Of a stretch of DNA of 64,000 nt, positions 1 to 12,434 are shown in pieces. Both the position numbers and the translations under genes were made by a program. Every line of letters starts with the position of its first letter. Position 1 is the first letter of the stretch. The notes below the pieces were generated by a model. That model did not search any database and was not told where the DNA came from. It saw only the letters and a list, made by a program, of their open reading frames with translations. Source of the stretch: Xestospongia muta (lineage: Eukaryota; Porifera; Demospongiae; Haplosclerida; Petrosiidae). Location: the NCBI GenBank assembly GCA_963693285.1, contig OY848918.1:19975484-20039483 (forward strand), read 5' to 3'.

Positions 1-1577
1 ATGACTGAGGTTGTGTTGCTCCTTGCTCTGCTGAATAGACAATGAAAAAGGAGACAGAGACGTATAAGAACAATGTGGGTGCCCCTATATTTATCCAGCA
101 TTCGCAACAAGGTGAATTTTACCATCTCTTCCAGGAAATGCGCCTTACAGACACAGAATCCCATTTTCGTTACCTTAGAATGTCTAAGGAAACATTTGAC
201 TTATTATTAGCCAAGGTAATATATTTTTCAGACAATGTAATCTTATACTTACTCATATTGTGTTATAAGGTTAAACCATGGTTAGCTTGTAGCCAGCACT
301 GTAGTGGTCACTCTGTGAGGACTGAAATAACTCCTGCCGAAAGATTGGCAATTACTCTTCGATTTCTGGCAACAGGAAATTCATAGGTAAGAAGCTTTGT
401 ATTTGTTGATACATAAACACTTGCCCATACTTGACAATGGAAAAGGTCCATAAAACTCAACCTTAGTCCCCTACACCCTGCTCTGAGGTATTTAGATTAT
501 TTATCTTTTCCATAGGTATCTTTGTCTTTTAGTTTTTGTATTGGGAGAGCTACAGTTTGTAAGATTTTGCAGGAAACCTATGATGCTATTTGGAATGTTT
601 TTCAGCTGGAATATGTCAAAACTCCATCAACAAAGGAAGAGTGGAAGGGTAGTAGTACCAAGTTTCAGCGCCTCTGGAATTTACCGAATTGTGTTGGTGC
701 AATCGATGGAAAGCACATATTAATACATGCTCCAGTCAATTCTGGCTCTGCCTATTTTGATTATAAACGTACAGTGTAAACTATTTTTATAAAGGTTTTT
801 ATTTATAGATTTTTATAAGGTACTCATTCAATTGTATTATTGGCAGTCTGTGATGCTCATTATCACTTTATTTTGGTGGATGTTGGGGATGCTGGTAGAC
901 ATAGTGATGGTGGTGTACTAAATAATTCAGATTTTGGACAAGCACTGGAGGCTAATGCCCTTAATGTACCAACTGCTAGTCCACTACCTGGTACTACTCA
1001 ACCAGCATTACCATATGTGTTTGTTGGAGACGAAGCTTTCCCTCTAAAATTGAATATGATGAGACCATATCCGGGAAAAACCTTCCTGAATCAGAATCAA
1101 TATACGACTATTGGTTGAGCAGAGCCAGAAAAATAATTGAAAACAGTATTGGTATTCTAGCTGCAAGATGGCGGATTTTTCGTAGGCCAATAGTAGCTCA
1201 TCCTGATAATGTAGTGCTGTTCACCAAGGCAACTATAGCTTTGCACAAGTATCGCAAAACTACAGAGTCGAATGTGTACTGCCCTCCAGGTTTTATAGAT
1301 GGGGAAGATGGATCTGGTAATTATATTCCTGGTGGGTAGAGAGCTGAAGATAGTGAAAAGAGATTCGAAATTTTTAGGTCAAGTCAGTGGAAATAGGTAA
1401 TGTTAAAGTGAACACATTATAAATGTTTTCAGACCTCTTCTGTTTCATGTCAGGTATTCAAAATCTGCAAGAGATGCATTTGAGATGCATGATGTAAGAG
1501 ATGCATTTCATGACTACTTTAGTACATCCGTTGGTGAACTGAGTTGGCAATACAATCACATCCGGCAAACAAACTGA
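1..1577 (+). pseudogene. PIF/Harbinger transposase (DDE_4 nuclease), broken
   Basis: The family endonuclease cuts and pastes its own element. Recognisable pieces in order: N-terminus in frame 1 (1-90) with a TGA at 43-45; after a frameshift, a stretch ending RMSKETFDLLLAKV, then TPAERLAITLRFLATGNS (to 383). A 54-bp intron (214-267) is possible, since it splices in frame. The exon at 516-775 carries the first catalytic region, VGAIDGKHI. The next piece (840-1085) has [13 protein letters not shown] and [18 protein letters not shown]. After a frameshift near 1085 comes [20 protein letters not shown] (1115 on). The last piece (1455-1577) ends in ELSWQYNHIRQTN. In-frame stops lie at 43-45, about 384-386 (where the family has Gln) and about 1337-1339 (where it has Trp). 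Not functional. Confidence 0.88.
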
Positions 1578-1943
1578 AATACTTATTGGTGATTATCAGT
1601 TAGTTTTACAATCACAAAATTATTCAATGCCTCACAATGTATTTTACAATTACATCATATTATATTATTAATATTGTCCATAAGTATTACTGAAATTAGG
1701 TGGTTCACTTGAAGGAAATTTCAATGTCTGTTAGAAGTTGTTATATGCAACTTTGCCATTGCTTTTTGCCTTGGGTGGAGTCTTTTAAGGACAACTGCAA
1801 CTGCTTACCAAAAAGACCTTCTTCCGTGTCTTGGCGTTGTGCTAGTTTCTCTTCCAAATCCTTCAGGCTTTTTAAAATAGCTTCACCTACATCATCCAAC
1901 TTTATAACTATCCATTTTTTCCTGGAGGTTGGGGAGTGTTTAA

Positions 1944-4237
1944 CCCTTCGTTGCGGAAGGCTCCACACTGAGCCCCACCCAATTTCATTGCAAAACGCAA
2001 TGATCCCGAAGCATTGTTACAATTGATGGAAGAAATAGATAGCGATTTCAGTGATGACAATTTTGATGGTTTTATTGATGAAAATGATGAAAATGAAAAA
2101 AAAGATGATAATTTTTTTGATGAAGAAACTAGTAATGTTACTACAACTTTCTCTTCTTCTGGTACCACCTCTTCTCCAACTCCTCCTACTAATAATGCTG
2201 ATACTAGTATTCCTCAGTATCAAGAAAAACCAGGACTAACCACTCAATTGTCTGGAGCAGAACCAGTAATATATTTTAAACATCTATGGACAGACACTCT
2301 AAGTAACGAAATATTAAAACAATACTTACAATCTCATGTGGACTATCTTGATGAACACCCCAGAGCTCGAGCTCATGTTTTAATAGTAAATGTACATTCA
2401 CTCTAGGAGAGTTATATAACTTCCTATCATTAATTATTACTATGGGTATTGTCAGTTTACCAAGTATTCCAAGTTATTGGCACACAAGTTGGCCATTTCT
2501 TAATGATAGCTTTCATAAAGTAATGTCTCGTGATAGGTTCCTGCTTCTACTGAAATTTCTCTATCTCTCAGACAATGAGAAGTACATCTCCTTTGGCCAA
2601 GCTGGACATGATCGTTTATATAAAATTCATCATACACACCAAACCAGAACTGTAGTATAGATGAGAGCATTATCAGTTATAAAGGTCACCTCTCATTTCT
2701 TCAGTACCTTCCTAAGAAACCACATAAATGGGGAATCAAGGCTTGGGTACTGGTTGATGCCAAAAGTGGCTATACATGGAATTTGGACATCTATACAGGA
2801 AGGTTTCATGAACGAGATGCCAATTTACCATTGTCAAGTCATGTTCTCTCTCTAGCAACTGACCTTCTGGGTAAGGGGTACAACTTCTTTTTTGACAACT
2901 TCTACACAAGTCCAGACCTGAGTAAAAGGCTCAAAAAAGGCTCTGGAAGCTGTGGTACAGTCAGGCTGAACAGAAAGGGGATACCTGACTGGTTCAAGAG
3001 GAAACGTATAGAAAAAGGTAAAGTGATAACATACCGTGATGGATGTATACTTGGAATCAAATGGATGGATAAAAGAGTTGTAGCTGCCCTTTCTACTATT
3101 GATGATGACTCTATGGTAGAGATCCAAAGAAGAACTAGTGCTTGTCGAGACCGAATAGAGACCATCCACAAACCAGCAATAATTCAAAATTACAACACTT
3201 ACATGGGAGGTGTGGACAAAGCTGATCAGCTGGTAACATAATATGGATTTCCTCACTTTTTAAAAAATGGTTGAAATGAATATTTTTCCACATGCTAGAT
3301 ACCACCCTTGTAAATGCTCATGTACATACAATCTACACCTGGTCATTGTCTCTCCCATATGGACTTTCGGCTTGAGGTAGCTCGAGCTCTCATCAATGAA
3401 AAGTCAACTGTACGTTCAGTATCTGCTGCACCCCAAGATGTTCCTCTCAGACTAAGTGGTTGTCACTTTCCAGTACCTAGTATAAAAAGGGACTGTAAAG
3501 TATGCAGCAGGCAAAAGTCTGGAAAAAGAAAGCAAACCAGTATCAAATGTGACATATGTGACATTCATTTATGCATATATGTTTCAAAAAGTACCATACA
3601 CTCAAAAGCTACAAGTAGAACATTTTTCTATTTTTAACAATCATTTACACACACATACACACACACCATATATATATTCATGTATCATCCTACCTATTAT
3701 TCTTTGTTCTTCATATTTTACAATATCATCTCTGGGTATAAAGACAACACAAAAATATATAGTCTAACAACTGACTCGAATCAACACAGATCTTCGCACA
3801 GACCTTTTTTGTGGATTAGTGACATTTTCCATAGCTTGCTATCAACTCTTGATGTCACGTACTATATTTACTCATGCACAGCCAGGTTAAAAGTAGCTTC
3901 AATGAGTCCATTTCTTTCAACAGTAATCTCATACCAATAATAGCCTATGAAAGAGGAATATAGGTCAAAGGAAAACTAATACTAAGGAACCAATCAGTTA
4001 TAAAGTCACCGTTTATATCTAGACAAAGCACGAGCATCGATAGATTTCAACTCCCTTGCTGACTCACTTCTTCCCTCAGTGCCTCGTGGCTAACCACAAA
4101 GTTATTTTTAGACTACTACTATAAATAGAAACCGCATAACGCCTTAAAATTGTAAGAGAAAACAATAGTTGATTCAAGCAATTTTTGTCCCGCACCACGC
4201 TCTTAACGAGCAATAATTGAATAATGCAGTTGCAGGG
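1944..4237 (+). mobile_element. piggyBac transposon relic A, flanked by TTAA
   Basis: The element is bounded by TTAA at 1940-1943 and 4238-4241, the fixed target of piggyBac. Ends begin CCCTTCGTTGCGGAAGG on the left and end in TGCAGGG on the right, so both start with CCCT when read inward. It carries one decayed transposase. It interrupts the MADF-BESS gene on the opposite strand. Its right end (about 4040-4237) is clearly similar to the right end of relic B near 47.77-47.94 kb. Confidence 0.85.
2002..3600 (+). pseudogene. piggyBac transposase (DDE_Tnp_1_7), relic A
   Basis: Acidic, Ser/Thr-rich N-terminus (from NDPEALLQLMEEIDSDFSDD), then EPVIYFKHLWTDTLSNEILK. A stop follows at about 2404-2406, then a new frame with GELYNFLSLIITMGIVSLPS and MSRDRFLLLLKFLYLSDN (2409-2600). 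After more frame changes comes the catalytic core: DAKSGYTWNLDIYTG (first Asp), GYNFFFDNFYTS (second Asp) and YNTYMGGVDKADQL (third Asp region), within 2755-3235. The C-terminal cysteine-rich domain reads CKVCSRQKSGKRKQT then CDICDIHLC (3490-3585). All three catalytic aspartate regions survive, but at least one stop and several frameshifts kill the gene. Confidence 0.87.
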
Positions 4238-4963
4238 TTAATGGGGTTGATGGTGATTCACTAATGTCTTGTGAAACTTCTGGAGGATCATCAGTGGTAT
4301 TATTTGTATCACTGTAACAACAAAACAACATTATGATCAATTTAAAAAAAATCATACCATGGTTGATCTGCTGGTGACCCTGATGATTCGTAACTTTCAG
4401 ATGGCTGAGAAAAATTGGTTTGAGTTTTGAGTAGAACATTAATGTATTTGAGTGTCTGATCAGTGTTGAAAAGACTTACGGTTTGTGGCAAACTGAATCT
4501 TCTAGAAACAGCATGGTGTTGAAGTATGACCAACTTGATACATATGCTGGACCTTCTTCACCAGACTTTCTTTTTTGACTTTCTTAAGTTCTCTCATGAA
4601 CTTATCTCGTAAATATTTCCACCTTTTTGAACACTCCTCCATAGAGAGATCTTTAACCTAGAAGTACAGCTATTATATATCATTACTTTTATATAACTGA
4701 ATTACCTGGTCACCAACAACCTTCCAAGCATTTTCTCGTGCTTTAGAATCTTTATAAATCTTGTTAGTGACTTACCAAAGGCAGGGAAAAGAACGAACAG
4801 CTTCAATTATCTTCTCATCATCTATTTTATAACACGTGATTGTACTCGTGACTGACTGGTTTTGATTGGCCAGACGCATTGCTCGGAGCGTCCTGATAGA
4901 AAATTTGTCTATACTCGCATTGTGTCGCGTGAGCTAACGTGTACACATTACGCGTCGTGTTCA

Positions 4964-4998
4964 CAAAGCAAAACACGCACGGAGCGTGTTTTGCTTTG
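4964..4998. repeat. Perfect 15-bp hairpin with 5-base loop
   Basis: CAAAGCAAAACACGC at 4964-4978 is repeated in reverse complement at 4984-4998, with loop ACGGA. It lies in a short CpG-rich patch (about 4850-5010), unusual in this AT-rich window, just outside the MADF gene. It may be subterminal DNA of the Harbinger element. Confidence 0.75.
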
Positions 4999-6043
4999 CA
5001 CGAAGTTAATGCGGAGATTTTTTAGTATGCTGTAGAGAATTTTAAAGGAGTATGGATCAGGAAGACAGAAGGCCGTTGGTCGAGAAATCGTTGGATAAGT
5101 TCTGAAAAGTGTTTTGTGGACTTGGAGCAAAGTAACACATTCAGGAAACGTCTCAAAGCACTGAAAAACTGCTACTAATAGATAATATATATATTTACAT
5201 TTGTACTACCAGAGATTTCCAAATAACGCATCATTTTCAAGTTACAATAAATTTTGTATATGAAACATTGAAACATTTTAAAGCATCATGTCAAAGCTCA
5301 TAGAAACATTCATCACGAATCTAGCACTTAATCTTGCTTGGCAATTGAATTGTACTATTACTTACTCAGTTACAGCTTCACAGACATGTCAATCAGAGTG
5401 CAAAGTACCCAGTAAACGACTAAGCTTTTTTTTCCCTTTGATTGAAGAGAATGCTGAGTCATCAAACAACAGTTTGTAATGTGCATCACTTGATCCCATC
5501 AAGAATTTGACCACCCTTGTCCAATCTTATATGTACATGTATATGTACTCTGCAGTGTAGATTTACACTGGGCACTGCAGTGAGGTTAAGCACTTTAGTG
5601 CATTTTTATTAGCATTTTTAATAAAAAATATTTATCAGATATTTTAAATATGTAAACAAAGCACACAAGTTTATTATGTATGAAAATACGAGTTTCAAAA
5701 AATATGGATTAGTGATCTTATCTAATAAAATTTATAAAACATTTGTCGCATATCAAAAATAATTATTATAAAATATACCTATCAAAACAGTGCATGAATT
5801 ATATTCATTTGTAGTTGGACTTAAGTCATTTTTTGATTATATTTATTTATTGTCAAAATGATTACACAGCCTTACAAACATACTTGTAAAATTTAGGTTA
5901 GTAATAAATAGTCAAATTATATGTAAGTCAAGACTGTTTGCATATGAAGGACAATGCTCCCAAAAGTGTAAATCAAGAAAAGTTCAATTATAACTGAAGA
6001 AAATGTAATCATCAGAAAATGCTAATTTCTTTTCTTTATCTAG
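4999..6043. other. No gene recognised; presumed intron or 5' flank of the next gene
   Basis: AT-rich sequence without a supported exon. Small open frames (for example 5288-5479) have no recognisable domain. I looked for further ankyrin exons and a start codon for the gene that follows and did not find them. Confidence 0.5.
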
Positions 6044-9000
6044 GATGGGAATACTCCATTGATGTTAGCATGTCTGAGAGGACACCAGTCAATAGCAATG
6101 ACTCTATTAGATAAAGGAGCTGATAGGCAATTAGCTAATAAAGTTAGTTAATGAACAAAATACTTTGGATCACAGTAACAGTAACATTCCAAATCAGAAT
6201 AAGGACAGTGCATACACCTATTAATAATATAAAATAATTTAATTATAACAAACAACTTATCATGTGTGAACAGTGAAGTTATACAAGCTTGTATTAGTGA
6301 ATGAAACTTACAAAATATATTAACCATATATGTTTTATTACTAGAATGGAGAGACAGCTTTGACAATAGCAGATAAAAAGGCTAAGGATGTTTACAAAAA
6401 GCTTGCTGATGAAATTGATCATAACAGTAAGTATAACAATCTTGAAAAAGATAATGAATTTGAAATTTCTTTTTGTTCCTTTAGACAAGGAGATTTTATT
6501 GCAAGCTCTTGAAGAAGGCTATATCATCTTAAAGATTATAAAATTATTATTAGCTGGTCCTCCTGCTGTTGGTAAGACCTCTTTTAAACACCTACTCTTT
6601 AACTGGGAGCCACCACGTCATCATCATAGTACAGCTATTGCTGATCGACCTATTAGAGCTGTTGAAAGAGTAGCCACTCTTGAGGGTGCAAATAGTTGGG
6701 AAATTATCACAACAGAAGAGCTTATGCAAATGTTAGCTGAAGACATTCACATTCAAGCAAAGGGTTCAAGGTCTATACTAGAAACCCAATCTTCAAGTAC
6801 ATCTAAAACAGCACCTTTAAACATAAAGAGTTTGGAAATGAAAGATACACCACAACCCACAAACCACTCCATAGCTCAAGATTTGCCATCACTCTCTTTA
6901 GACGCAAGTAACGAATATAATAACACAGATGTCGTATTTCATTCAGAAGCTAACCTAGAACAAAGTTCAAAGACAACGATAGAAATGTCCAGTGAAGACA
7001 CACATCCTAAGAAATTGGACCATTTAGAGCAGAAAAGAAAAGGAATGGTGAAAGTTGAAAATCAGTCCAATCAACCACTACAAGATTCTCAATCTGATGA
7101 AAGTGATGTTGATGTTCATGAGGTAGCTAAGAAGGAAAATATTTTACAACTCTCTAAAAATATTCTCACTGCAATGAGAAATGTAGCATCTCGACAGCTG
7201 TCCAAATCTACCTGGATATATGTACTCGATAGTGGTGGGCAGCCACAATTTGCTGATGTATCTAGAGCATTTGTACGTGGCAATACAGTCATTGTGATTG
7301 TACACAAGTTGACAGATCGACTGTCAAGTAAGCCAATCTTTCAGTATTCTATTGATGGTAAGCCATTAACCCAACCTAAAGAGCTTAGGATGACCAATCT
7401 TCAGCTCATTACAACATATGTGCGTTCTATCTCATCAGCTAAACTAGCAGCAGTTGATGGTGCAGGCAGTGAGTCATTGCCTACATTCCTCATCATTGGT
7501 ACCTATGAAGACAAAATGAGAGGTCTGGGAAAGTTGTTTCATGAGTCATTAAAGAAAAAAAATGCACAACTTATAGCAGCTTTGCAGCAATACAAAGATC
7601 AATTGATATTCTATAATGAATCAGAGCAAGAGCTTATCTTTCCTGTTGATAATATATGCCTGAAAAATCGTGAAGATCTCTCATCTCTTGTTAGAACATA
7701 TGTTACTGGCCGTAAGAAAGCAGTTATAAAGAAGAAAGTCCCTATACGTTGGTATGTTTTGGAGTCTAATATTAAAGAAGAAGGAGAGAAAAATGATCAT
7801 GGTATTGTATCTCAAACTCAATGTCAAGACATTGGTCTGACACTAGAAATGACTAAGACTCAAATACAAGGAGCTATTGCATTTTTCAAATCTCTCTCTG
7901 TTTTTCTACACTTTAACACTTGCTCTCACCTCGTTTTTACAAATCCACAATATTTCTTAGATGCGCTTTCCAATATCATTCGTATATCATTCGTTGATTT
8001 CCCACAAAAACTATTACAGAAAGGAAAGATTTTGCCACCAAATGCTCACTGCCGACTTCAAAAAGAAGGCTTGTTCACAACAGATCTTCTAGATCTTGTA
8101 TCTATTCAATTTGCACCAGGTCTTTTTGAAAAAGCTGACCTATTACGCTTGCTATGTGACCTCTGTATTGTAGCTGAAGTACATCGTGATGAGTCCACAT
8201 ATTACTTTATTCCAACTGCTTTATCTCCTAAACATCTAACCACAAATGAAAAGAAAAAATTTGCCAAAACGTGTGATCCATTAGTTTTATCTTTTGAACA
8301 TGGTGTTGTGCCTCAGGTAAGAACACTCTGAAACATTCAATCTATTCTAATTCCTATTTTTCTAGGGTTTATTTCTAGCTGCAGTTGTGGCATTGATAAA
8401 TCGTAAAGAACATCCGTTCTTCACACTCGAGTGTCTTAATGCGCAATTTCCTAGTCAACTCAGATTTGCTGTTAAATTGCAGTCTTCCAAACCTCGGGGT
8501 TCATTACTTTTAGTAGACACAATGCTATGGATGGAAATCTATTGGACTGGTGATCCAGCCGAATGCTCCACTCTACATTCTCTAGTTACTGCTGCCATTG
8601 ACTCCTGTGCTGAACCTTTAGCTTATCATCCTTCTGCTCTGAAGTGTGATCCTGGCACTCTCTGTAACCTCAAACATCAAGCTCAGCAAGATATGCCTCC
8701 TGTTCATGTAGCACTTGTTACTGTTAACAAAAGAAAGGAAGTTAAAGTGTCTTGTACTATACAAGACTTGCCACCAGTGGAGTTGAGTAAAATGTTTCAG
8801 CCATGGATGGAAGGATTTGGTGAGTCATTTTATTTTTAGAATCTTTGACTTAATTCAACTCTTATATATTTAGAGAAGGAAAATGTTAGTAAAGACAATA
8901 ATAGTACCACTATTTTACAAGAACAACCTAAGTCAAGTTAGTTAATATACATTCAATTTTAGCTAAAAATATTTTTTATGTACACTAAAAAGGAAGTCTG

Positions 9001-11092
9001 TTTTAATTGACTGTTTATATTTACTCTAGACAATCAAGGCACTGATATAGATATAAAAAGTACACTATCAGTACTGTCATTGGTACCTCCAAACACTGAA
9101 GGTATAATTAAGGAATTTTTCATCATATATTGCTATTTAAATGTGATTGAACAGAGCTCAATGTAATAATGATGTCAATTATCCTTAGTTAATACTAATG
9201 TTTCATATAACATATTGTACATATAAATGACACATATATACATAACATTTGAACTGTAACAACGAATCAATGGCTGTTCTACACTCCATAGTTCTCTAAA
9301 GGATATTAGTAAATAATTTATATTGATTAAATTAAGTGATGTGGCAAACAAAGCAATTGATCTGATATTTTCTGAATGTCTGTATAGCACTAACTGATAA
9401 TGATTTTTGTGAATTATTTCTAGACATTAGCATCATAAGAATGGAATGACTGATAGTTCTACACTATGCATTAAACATTATGGATCCTAAAGTCCTGATA
9501 TATTATAGCATTTCTTTTTTAAGCATTTGTCCACATCTTTGCAATTCATAAATTAATAAAACAAAAAACTTGGTTGTTTTGTGTGATGCTATCACTTTTA
9601 TTAATTATCGTAATTATTATGTTTTATTATAGTATGTTCCAATATTCACTTCTTTTCACTTATATTTGTTTTTTGACTTCACAGGCAACAAACCAGAGAA
9701 ACATATTCTACTTAGGTTTCTTTCTTCTGTTACTACAAAATGGCAAGAGATAGGAAATCTACTTGGAGTTGACTCTAATACTATAGAGATGTTGGATAAT
9801 TGTAATATCTCCGACGAAATGAAGATGTCAAAAATGCTGCAGAGCTGGTTAGATAATGAGCCTACTCCAGCAACATGGGATCATTTCATTAATGTTATTG
9901 AGGGTCCTCTACAGATGAAATCACTTGCTATTGAAATCCGCCAATTTCTTGGTATTGAATCAGGTCAGATATTTCATTAATTTTTAACAATAATTAGTTT
10001 ATAATCTTAACTACTATATTAACAATCTTGTGCTTTGTTCACTCTTAATTTTATTTTAGCTGAGAATGACTCTAAAGCTAATTTGACTACTGAGTGTGAG
10101 ATGATACCCAATGATCCAGTTACTTTTGGTAGGTTATTTTTATACTGACGTGTTTGTATGCTCTTGAATAATGTATCATTTTAATAATTGCTTTAAATTT
10201 TATTATTATTCATAAGTTCCAAAGAAGCCTATTTCTTTTTCATCATCTATTGAATCAAGTAACCAACATGGAGCTGCCATTAGTGAATTAAGGCAACAAG
10301 GTTAGTAACTATTAGTGTTAATGTATTAACACACATCTTATTGAATCTATGTCTATAATGTAGATTAAAATTATGAAACATTAAGACTTCTATTTTTAAT
10401 GTTGAATTCCAAATATATATCATTGGTGTTAATCCATTGACTATATCTTTAATTTCATTTCATTAGTTGATCAACCGTATAGTTGCTAAGCATATATTTA
10501 ACTTACTCTTTTTAAAGCTCAGCATTTGAATGACCAGATCAATTAGTATCATTATTGTATTTTGCTGTTACCATCTAGAAAGTACTTTCATATGGTATGA
10601 TATAGTCATATGCCAAATTTCATATCTGAATTGAATGTCCTAACTAATTAATGTCCTAGTTAATAATTACATTATATAACAAAACAATAACAAGTCATGT
10701 CATGCTATATACCTATACTATTCTAACATAATATACTTCTACTTCTAGATATATCTGATATACTGAAGAAAGAACCAAGTATCACTGATCTTCTTGGCCT
10801 GTTAACAGATATCAAGTATGAGTGGAAGAAAATTGGTTGGGCTTTGGAGGTGGGACGTGGTGTCCTAGGAAGTTGTACTCACAGCTATGAAGATGATGGC
10901 AACAAGCTCTCCACAGTGATAGAAAGTTGGGTCGACACTATGGTTACCGATGTGACCTGGGAAACTGTTATTGCTGCAGTAGAAGGCCCTATTGTAAACC
11001 ATAAATCCACTGCAGTGAAGATTCGTGATTTTCTAGCAAATCCTGATGTCCATGCCAAATATCTTCGTAAAAAAGATTTTTCTCGACTTTAA
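6044..11092 (+). CDS. Ankyrin / Roc-like P-loop / COR-like / tandem Death-domain protein (5' end not found)
   Basis: Probable nucleotide-binding signalling scaffold acting through death-domain contacts in the cytoplasm; the function is inferred. Exons: 6044-6142, 6345-6426, 6485-8316, 8366-8819, 8874-8936, 9030-9101, 9685-9963, 10060-10128, 10217-10300, 10749-11092. All junctions are GT-AG and phases match, giving 1125 residues from the first exon seen. Domains: an ankyrin repeat (GNTPLMLACLRGH) and part of a second (NGETALTIAD); P-loop GPPAVGKTS; a candidate switch-I Thr in HHHSTA; a long Ser/Thr-rich insert; WIYVLDSGGQPQF as the G3 equivalent; GTYEDKM where Ras-like proteins have NKxD. A COR-like region from VPIRWYVLES runs through exon 4. 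Two Death domains follow (exon 7, KPEKHILLRFLSS; exon 10, SITDLLGLLTDIKYEWKKIG). The start codon and more ankyrin repeats are probably upstream or lost. Confidence 0.85.
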
Positions 11093-11545
11093 TTACTTTT
11101 ATAAGTTTTATATTGCCCTTTGTCACCTTTAATTTTTTGGCCCTTTATCACCTTTGATTTTTCTATGACTCTTTTTTTATGTAATGACGTTTGACTTCTA
11201 TTATGACATGTGAGGTCATACAATGTTTTTTTATAATTCTGTATTTTCCATTTCCTTTTGATTTCTTTGTTTAGTATGACTTTGTACCTTTTTGTTGAAC
11301 TATGTAATTTAGGAGTTATCTTATTAGTCACTACATTGTCCTTGCATTCCATATTTTTTGATTATTTCTTAAATTTTATTATAGTTGACTTTCATTCTTT
11401 TTTGATTAAATAAACATTTTGAACGCCCAACAAAGTATTAATGTGGGAGTATAAGAGACACATACCAGCCTATTACAATCTTATTTTAGAAATAACAGAA
11501 TCTTATAATTATATAACTATTATTCTATGTTTATATCAAGCTTAT
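11093..11545. other. 3' flank of the Death-domain gene
   Basis: T-rich sequence with recurring TTTTTATG-like runs after the TAA at 11090-11092. It holds the presumed 3' UTR. No exon is supported. Confidence 0.5.
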
Positions 11546-12434
11546 TGATTCAGTATAAGAAGCCTGTTATAAGAATTTATAAAGCAATAGAAAGAGTGGC
11601 AGAACGTGACGAAGGGAAGATTTGGTCTATTGAAGATGCTGTCAGATGCCATTATTGCTATTGAAAATAAGTCTGAAGACAACGATCCTCAAATATCTGA
11701 AGTTTCTAGTGACAGCATCTTATCAGTAGACCTAATGTTGCATTTAGATGAAAATATTTTACTAGAATCACCAGAACAGAATTTTGCTCTCGAAGAATGC
11801 AATTTATCTACTAATGAATCACCTGTTCCAGGTAAGAAGGTTTCTTCCCAAGATCATCAACCAGTACAGTCACAGTTAGATATACTACACCACACCTCTA
11901 ACAGTCCCAAAAATGACAAATCTACAATTGCAGAATCAACACGTTTGTCACGACAGCCTGACACTGACCACTATTCTACTGAAATGGTAGAACTCCTTAC
12001 TAAACGAAAAAAATCTGAAGATCTCCATAAAGCTACGTGGATAAACGCTCTTGATAGCGGTGGTCTGTCACAATTTGCAGATGTCTCACGAGCTTTTGTT
12101 CGTGGTAATACAATGAATATTATTTGCACAAAGTTAACTGAAGACCTTTCTGATAAGCCTCAGTGCTCTTACTCACTGAATGGTAAATTACTTAATCAAC
12201 CTAGTGAGTGGCAAATGACAAATCTACAGCTTACTGAACATTTTGTATGTTCAATAGTTGCTTCTAAGAATGCTGTAGTAGTGAAAGGAAAGAAGCGCTT
12301 GCCACTTTTGATGATTGTTGGCACTTATTATGACAAGATGAAAGGCTCAAAGCAAAAGAAATTACAGTTATTGCATGAAAAGAATGAGGAGCTTCTCTTA
12401 ACTCTTCATGAATTTCGAGATCACTTTATTTTTT

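Larger units (their letters stand above)
1705..4840 (-). pseudogene. MADF-BESS DNA-binding partner of the Harbinger element, split by piggyBac
   Basis: MADF-BESS proteins are Myb/SANT-like DNA-binding partners of Harbinger transposases. Exons on - in order: 4840-4706 (IIEAVRSFPCLW, then KDSKARENAWKVVGDQ), 4657-4480 (MEECSKRWKYLRDKFMRELK, the MADF core), about 4430-4359 (Ser/Pro-rich linker ending SPADQPW), 4312-4238, and beyond the piggyBac insertion 1939-1705. The last piece contains GEAILKSLKDLEEKL and a BESS-like segment, EEGLFGKQLQLSLKD. Damage: TAA after the LW of the first exon, one-base losses in two A-runs (near 4570 and near 1917), and a TAA at about 1738 where the BESS motif would continue with Gln. 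Assignment rests on motif order and the convergent layout. Confidence 0.72.
1..4900. mobile_element. Decayed PIF/Harbinger DNA transposon (left end outside window)
   Basis: Two convergent genes typical of PIF/Harbinger elements are present: a DDE_4-type transposase on + (1-1577) and a MADF-BESS DNA-binding partner on - (4840-1705). Their 3' ends face each other across about 130 bp. The right boundary is uncertain; I see no clear terminal inverted repeat and place it near 4850-4900, where the MADF gene stops. A piggyBac element (1944-4237) sits inside it. Both genes carry stops and frameshifts, so the element is dead. Confidence 0.7.

Noticed and set aside
5288..5479. Possible first exon of the upstream Death-domain gene (63-residue frame)
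   Set aside because: No ankyrin or other family similarity, and no in-phase donor leading to the exon at 6044.
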